DNA of 64,000 nucleotides, taken from NCBI GenBank assembly GCA_964017155.1, contig OZ024857.1:31264542-31328541 (forward strand), read 5' to 3'. The notes under the pieces are model-generated. The model saw only the letters and a program-made list of their open reading frames with translations, did no database searches and was not told the origin of the DNA. Position 1 is the stretch's first letter. Every line of letters starts with the position of its first letter. This document shows, in pieces, positions 52,201-61,200 of this stretch. This stretch comes from Oasisia sp. SBJ-2009 (Eukaryota; Annelida; Polychaeta; Sabellida; Siboglinidae). The position numbers were made by a program, and so were the translations under genes.

Positions 52201-55200
52201 TGTCCACAGTGGGGTTTACCCATCAATAATTAAAATTGTTAAACTCTGGTGATTTGGACACAGATGTTATTACTAAGTTCAATCATTGGGCAGTGCCATA
52301 GCTTTACATGAATTACTTTGTTGGATTACAGGGGTTAACAACTACTTTCACACTTTGTTCAACTACCTTGTGAACAGGTTTCCTTAATTTGTTCAACTAC
52401 TATGTTAAAAGGGTTATGTACTTTGATCAAAACCTGATAAATTGGCTTACTAAAATTGACTGCCTGGTGAATAGGGTCAACTAGTTACTTTGACTTTCTA
52501 GTGAACAGGGCAACAAGCTATGGCAAGTTGGATTACTTACTTTATTCAACTACCTAGGGAATGTGGTGAATGGGCACTGCTTTCTTTGTTTGACTACCTG
52601 ATGAACACTTTGTTCGACTAGCAGGATTGGTTACTTTGTTCAACTACCTGGTGAATACTTTGTTCGACTAGCAGGATTACTTACTTTGTTCGACTACCTG
52701 GTGAACGTCTCTGGTGAAGCAGTATTGTGCATAGCCATCATCAAAAAATATCAGGTACCTGCAATAGCAATTTATTCCAATATTATAACAAGTACAAAGA
52801 GACCATGACATCTTGACACTTATAATGATCATGACACTGTAGAACAGGCTACCAAAGCAGGTTCTCTACTCCCAACTGTCTTCTGGTCACAGAAAGAGAG
52901 GGCGCCCTCGTCTCCGGTTCAAAGATACCATCAAGAGAAACCTGAAGCTGAGAGACATAAAGATCGTCTCATGGACATCACTCTCACAGCAGAGAGATAA
53001 ATGGAGAGCAACAGTCAAGTGATGGAAGCAGTCTTTGTCGCTTCGCGACCGACAGCATGATGATGATGATGACACTGTAGAATTGTGTGTGTGGGTTCAG
53101 CCTCACCTGTTGTTGTTGCGTTTGTTGGCTGGTTCAGCCACAATGCCAGCATAGTACCAGTTGGACGGTGAGCTCTGCTCTCCTCGGTACAGTGCTGAAA
53201 CATATCACCCCATGTACATTATAGACGTCAACTACATTTAGGCGAGAACACTATGCTGCCACCTAGTGAGAACATTGGAAGAGAGTGGATGAGACACTAC
53301 GGAGACAGAGACAACGACCTGCATAAAAGCTTACTCTACCCTTGCGATATTGAATATAAAGGTTGAGTTGATCAAAGTATTAAATTGGTATGCCTCATCA
53401 ACATGCCACTGCAGGTCAACAGTGTCAAGTCAGGAAATTACCTGATTATTTATTATTTACCAACAGTGACGTTGCCAGATGCTAATATGGTGATTTCCTG
53501 TGTGTTTTTGACAGTTGTCTGGTGTTCCCAAATGGAAACAACATATACTGACATCACTAAATTTAAATTATCCATTAGCTTTTTAGAAAGCTAAGCATTT
53601 ATCAGTTTTAATATAAAAGATAGCTCTTGAGCAATGGGTACATCATAGTACTGTAGCAAGGTTTTCTTATTCAACTATAATGTAGGCACCTTCCTGGTAG
53701 TTTTTTTAAACCAAAACAAATGCAGTCTTACCTGTGTAAATATGTTTAACATACATCTTTTATTATTATTATGAAAACTTTAGTTCTACTTTTATGCATC
53801 CTCATGTGCCGTTGGTCGCTGCTGCTGCCTCCGTCAGTACCAGCAGCTGTACCCCTGGCTGGTCCTCTTGCAACACTATTATTTATAGCTCCGCCAATGA
53901 AATGATGAGTATGGTTGGCCTCTGGTCATGTGATGTAATTTTGGGTGATTTCAGTCACACACTGATCATGTTACATGCAATGTTTTGGAGGTCGAAGCAG
54001 GTATTTGAATATGTAAAGCCATTCAACTGCTTCAGAATGATTCATTACACTGAAAATCCCAGAAGTTGTTTATCTGTCTTCAGATGGGGCAGGTATTTGC
54101 ACTGTTCTCATGGTTAGTTTGACTCAGCCAACTCCAATACATTGTGTGGTTTGCGTTGTCCTCAAGGGCTTGTTTTGCATAGCAAACAGCCCTGGCTTCA
54201 GTGGCTTGTGAGGATGCTTTTATGGAATTATGATATGCAATTTAATTTTATTTACACCAGAAACAACATTTGCGTATCAGATGAATGGTGTATCCAAATG
54301 ATAGTAAACTTCACTCACCAATGACCCTTGTTCCAACAGGTAATATCTCTGTACTGATATCAATGCAGGCCACCTGTTTGCCTGTCAGTATTTTCATGCC
54401 TTTGCCATCAAACTTTACCTTGTATTTGTGCTAAGGGAAACAAGAATAGTCACAATAAACACTGAATACCATAACATGATTGTAGTAGGGACATTGGTCC
54501 CCTTAGACAGTTCTGAAGGCTGACAACATTCCACCGGGGAGCAATGGCTCAGTGACTGGCGGGACAGACAGACTCAACCAACACACCTGGTGAAATTGCC
54601 ATGCTGCTGTGTCAAATCCTGGACAACTTCATTCACTCTAAGTTGCTTCAGTTCATTCAGCTGTATGGATGAGTATTTAGAGGAGCCTAGGACGCTTAAA
54701 AATGAGTCAATCAAATGTACATTTCTTGTGCAGTGACAGTACCCTAAAAAATGTCTACGTAAAATAGATCTTCAATGTTTTCTGAGATCTAACACAGATA
54801 ATGCATGCAGTGTGATGCTATAAGCTCATTGGACCTTCAGTCCAAAGAACTAAAAAATGACAAAGTGAAACAGAATGAGTCAGACAGACACCCTTTTAGC
54901 TGGCTAGTGATACATCAGATCAGACTGACACCCTTTTAGCTGGCTAGTGATACATCAGATCAGACTGACACCCTTTTAGCTGGCTAGTGATACATCAGAT
55001 CAGACTGACACCCTTTAAGCTGGCTAGTGATACATCAGATCAGACTGAATGAGGTCATACCAAATGAAGAGGTGTGGCAGCTTCCTGATAACATACCTCA
55101 ACTCTAGGTCTGTCCTTGTTCTGTATGTCAATGAGAGTGCCCTTGTACCAGATGTCATTGAACTTCCTGCCATACAGCTTCATGCCAACAGCAAGGTGAC

Positions 55201-58200
55201 TGCAAGCAATGGAGACAAAGGTTAGTGCTACACATGGAGACCATTCCATTCAAACAAACCCTGTCACATCTACACAGGCAATCACAGTAGGCCTTATATG
55301 GCCATAATAGTTGGGCCACACAAATAGGCTGAAATAATGCACCAAGTCAACTGCCTCATTGGATCACTACAGCACATAAGTCTCGTATGTATTTTTTTAA
55401 TAAGCATCTGATATGTGTATATAAATTTTAAAATATGCTATTTCCTATATCCTGTGTTATAATTTACAGCAATCACAATGACCAGATTCACTTTGAGATG
55501 ATTTGACATGTGAACACTGAAACTGTAATACATACAAATTTGCAAGTTTACTCCCCTAGAATTGAATATCATCAAAACGGATGTGAACATTCTGCGAATT
55601 CAAATTGATTTAAACAAGCTTTATCCTGCCATGATGATGCGTATTTTGACCATGTCTGTGATCACATCCTGCTCAGATGCGCAATAAACCTTTGGTAATA
55701 AATGATTGATTTGGATCATTTTATCCAATGACTTAGTGAACATTTCATTTGTTTAAAATAATCTAATAACCCTACCTCTATATAACCCTAACCCCCATAT
55801 TCAATCTGTTCAACAAATGTATTTTTATGTAATAGCCAAATCTATTTGCATATGCCACTGTTGACATGTATTTTTCACACACTGCATGCACACTGCTTTC
55901 GTATGCTGATCCATTTATCAACTGTACTGTTTGCGTTTTTTAAATCAGCTGATTGTTGCTTGTTTTTGCAGCAGTCTGACTGTTGGAGAATATGCAGGAA
56001 AATATTCAAAAGGTATTTGTTGTTAAAATGTGTTTTAGTCATATTGATTATATTAGTTACTGAATGAACCAAACAGTTGGGTGTGTGCCTGCACTGCCTG
56101 CACACATGTTGTGCGGAGCACCAAGACCCACACAGGCCCTCAGTCTAGGTACAGGAAGGAATACTAGCACACATACATATGCTTAGGAGGTAGCTCGGTG
56201 AAGGTGGCCCCTCTGGGCTGAAGCATGGATCCTGTGATGCTGACTTGAGGCAGGGGGAGACCAAGACAACTGTCAGGGGACGACTGCTGAAACAACCACA
56301 GTACAGTCAGTTGACATTACATGTAACAAATCTACCAATAGTTGAGTCTACACGACAATCATGTAGAATTCATGTATTATATATAACATGTCAACCATCA
56401 GTTGAGTCAACTGTTACTTTACATGATCAAACATGTAGAAGTCATGTATTATATATAACATATCAACCATCAGTTGAGTCAACTGTTACTTTACATGATC
56501 AAACATGTAGAAGTCATGTATTATATATAACATATCAACCATCAGTTGAGTCAACTGTTACTCTACATGATCAAACATGTAGAAGTCATGTATTATATAT
56601 AACATATCAACCATTATTAGAGTTCACATATGTGGTTCATACAACACATCAACCATGATTAGTCTTCATCTGCATCTTACATATGTGACGTGTTCTAATG
56701 AAATAAGGCATATATCAAAAACAAATTGAATCACACCATTGGAATGAAAATATATTAGTCTTTCCAACAGTATAAAAATCATGGACCTAGCTCATACATA
56801 GCCAAATTGAATCTGAACATTTATTCATGTTATGTCACAGCATTTTTAAATTCATGTTGCATCTGGCATAGCTGTTTAATTTGTTGTCACCTGGCACAGA
56901 CAAGCTGGCTCCTACATGGAAGTTCAAACAGCTAAAACTTGCTGGCAACAACATCTTAGTCACGACCCTGTGGTTAACTTTTTACCGGGTAGTTTGACAA
57001 TTTGCAGATGGCAACCAACCATTGAATTATGTTGCTAACATTTGGATATCTCGACAACCGATGCATGAAAATATGTTAAATGAATTGCGATAGATATGAA
57101 ATGATTGTGTGAATAAAATATGCTATTAAATTTCTGTGTTGAAATCAATTACATTTCAGATGACCTTGAAGCAAACTTTAACAATTACGTAGGAAAATAA
57201 AACGGCAATTTCATCACTTATAAAAAACAAAACCTACCATGTATGTTATTTTTTCCTAGTAAAGCATTTACAACGTTTTTACAGTTAGTTTTCAACTTAC
57301 AATTGTTTTTGTCAATATGCCGATCATATTGCCAAATGGAATGTTCTGTTCCAAAATATTGAAACATAGCACTCCTTTCACGAATAGGTGCTTCTTTATT
57401 ATAAGCAATGTGACCACACTAATAAAATACCCTTAAATAAATAAATCAAATAGACCGTGCTCTGATCAACAAGATGGCTGTATATAGGGGAAATGAAGAT
57501 GGCGCTGGCGGGTCATCTTCTTCGTATCTCATCAACAAATAGTCGCACAGACAAAGAAGTTGGATGATAGTATGGTCTCCATGATCGGTGTCAACATTAG
57601 GCACACAGCAGACAATGATATCCAACTCAAAATTGTTGAGAAATGATCTGTGCCACACAACGTCAGAGGTTATCTACATGAACGCACTTCAACATCCTGC
57701 CGAATAAACTCACTTAATTTGCAAACGAAGTGTTTTTTCACAAGATGGTGACAGCACATGTTTCCACAACCTACATAGAGCTTAGGTCAGCAGTTTGAAC
57801 TGGGTGGTTAATATAAAACAATGATCAGATTGCTGTAAACGAAAGGCTTAGGAACTACGAGTTTACTGGCTTGCTTTGGCCGCTCTGTGCAATAAAAAGT
57901 TACGGACCATTGATCTACTTCAACAAATTACATGCATGTAATGTAGCTGTCTACCAAACAACTGGCAAAAGATAAATTATGCTAACTAAGAAGAGTACCT
58001 GATTAGTGTTGGTGACAGTGCCACAGATGACAGGGGGCTCATTGAGTATCTTGGACAGCGTCGCGTGGGGAGTGACGACACCGTGTGGGGACAACAGCAG
58101 TGGCTTAGTCGCTGACTCCTCATACTGCTGAACCCTGACGAGCCTCACAGGTGATGGGGCTGGCATTCTGTGCAGAACATCACATCACATCACATCACAT

Positions 58201-61200
58201 CACATCACATCACATCACATCACATCACATCACATCACATCACATCACATCACATCACATCACATCACATCACATCACATCACATCACATCACATCACAT
58301 CACATCACATCACATCATATCACAACACAATATTTGGTAATCAAAATAAAACTAGGGCCAAGTACATTTTTATGGGTACAAGATTTTGAGGAAAACTGTG
58401 TAAACAATTATATTATTAAAAAAACCTTCACACTCACTTTGTTTTTTCCACTCAGCATAATCTGACAATGTAGTAGATCTCTACAGCATGGGCATTGATA
58501 TGACTTTCATGAAGTGTATTTAATAAGCATATTCATGTTTTAAACTGTAGGATGTGGGATCATAAGACATAAGTCTATTTTACAATGGTCAGAAGCTGCA
58601 GTGTTACAATAGTGTATGGTGGCACAGAGTATTCGAACATATATATATACAAGACATGTTCTGAATTTTCTCACTTAAAATACCCAAAATACATCTTTAA
58701 AAAACACAAATCCAGCTATTTTGCTTAGCCACAATGGTTGGAAAAACAAAGGAACATAGTAATTAATTCAAATGAACAAATGACAATCAATAAAGATGAT
58801 GAAAAAACGTAGGAAAATTACTCATATTTACTGGGAACAAGAATATGAATTTATGTGAAGTAAATCTTAAGTTATAAAGATGGTTGTACAAACATATTTA
58901 AACACTACTTTTGTTGGTGTTGTATAATACATGTTTACTTCGATGTTATATGGTACTTTACCTTGGTGTTGTATAGTAAACTTTACATTGGTGTCATAAC
59001 TCGGTATTGTACAATGTACAGTAAACATTACCTTGTTACCTTGTTACTTTACACTTAAGCCTTTGCCTTGTGATGTACAGAACAGTTTACCTTGGTGTCC
59101 CACAGTAAGACTTTACCTTGATGTCCTACAGTACAACTTTACCTTGGTATCCCACGGTACAACTTTACCTTGGTGTCCCACAGTACAACTTTACCTTGGT
59201 GTCCCACAGTACAACTTTACCTTGGTGTCCCACGGTACAACTTTACCTTGGTGTCCCACAGTACAACTTTACCTTGGTGTCCCACAGTACAACTTTACCT
59301 TGGTGTCCCACAGTACAACTTTACCTTGTTGTCCCACAGTACAACTTTACCTTAGTGTCCCAAAGTACAACTTTACCTTAGTGTCCCAAAGTACAACTTT
59401 ACCTTAGTGTCCCAAAGTACAACTTTACCTTGGTTTCCCAAAGTAAGAATCTACCTTGGGGTCCCACAGTACACTTTACCTTGGTGGACTACAGAGGGTC
59501 TACAGTAAGACTACCTCACACTGTACAGTAATCTATGCCGTGTAACACTACCTTGGTAGGAGAGGTGAGTGAGGAACCACTTGGCAAGGCACTGGGGATG
59601 TCAACACAGGTGGCTGCTGTAGCTGTGGTGACTGTTGCAACTGCTGCAGCAGCTGTTGTGGCTGCTGTGAAGTTTCTGTCTGTTTAGTAGGCTTCTTAGC
59701 CACACACAAAGGCTCATATGTGGCCTCAATAAACTGGACGTCATCGTCTGAGTCAGACCCAGAAAGAATCACCTGAGGCTCATCGATTCTAAAAACAAGA
59801 GAGTGTATGTAGATCTTGTTTATAATTATAATAACTGTGTGACAAAGCAATAATTACACATGTATTCACAACAAAATGTCATATTGACAAATACAATAAC
59901 AACATAAATTTACTCCTATAAAATTTAAAAGATGTAACAGTCACTCTGACTTGGTCAGAGCATATGACCAGATTGATTTTGTACTTTGCAAGCAGGATGC
60001 TAAACTGTACTGAACTATGTCTGAACCCTGACAACAAATCAGTAGTATCTAGGTTCGTGACAAAATGCATGCACCTGCAAAGAAAGCAACCAGACCAACA
60101 AAAAAGATATGAAAATGAATATGCTTATTATATACATTTCATGAAAATTATATTACTGTCATTGCTGATGACAACTGGATTTGTTTATTGACTCTGAGAT
60201 TGATCAACCCTTTTTGTTTTGATGCGCTTCTGAGCTTGGATTTAGGCGCAATAGAAGTTACCTAATTATTACTATTATTATTATTATTATTAGATGGCAT
60301 ACAAAGAAGATCTCCATTACGGAATCACAGAAACACAACTTTATACAAATAACATAGGACCTGGACAAACAGCCAAGAACATTGCACACAGCACCCTGTT
60401 GTAGAAGAGCTGTTTTTTAAACAAACAAAACTCCATTTGTGCATTGAAACCTGCACCAAGAATAGAGACAGAGCTCTAATGTGGACAGAATGAAATATAA
60501 TCCTGCGTCTGATCAACAAATCCCTGCCTGGCCTGGCCTGTCAACATGTTGACAGATTTGCAAGTGACAGACATCAGGCAAGAGAATGTTCAGAGAGGTC
60601 AGCACCACCCAAACCGCCACTCATCCTCCACCTCTGTGCACACATGATATAGCTTATAGCTGGACACAATATGGACAGTGATCAGAGTAAGACTGCCACC
60701 ATATGGCACTGGTTTGAACAACATATCAAAAATCCCATTAACACACTTGACTGGAGAGCCAAGACCACTGTTACAACCTGAGACATCAACAGGAGTGGAA
60801 AACTCCCTATGATTCCAAACTCCCTATGATCATTGACTGGGAATGAAGGAATAAACAAAGTGTTCCTGAACTTCCTGAAGTATGCTGGAAACACTGTACC
60901 CAAAGTGTCTTAGACACCCTCCACTTGATGCAGTGGGGAATGACAGCTTCGTCTCACATCTATTGTACTTTTCAACAGTATCTACAAGGCCAACATGTTT
61001 ACTGGTACACACCAAAGTAGCTTCAAGCAGGGTCACAGCATTGTGAACAGTTTAGGGCCCAGTGGATGCTAGTATCTACAGTCAGTTCACAGCAGGATGT
61101 CCACAAGATTGGTATTTACAACTGTATTGACATATCCTATGCATTTGACAAACTGACACTGTCCTCCACATAGCTCGTAGTAGTGATGACAACCACCAGT

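Noticed and set aside
58151..58465. Open frame of ITSHH-type repeats
   Set aside because: Translation of the (CATCA)n microsatellite only.
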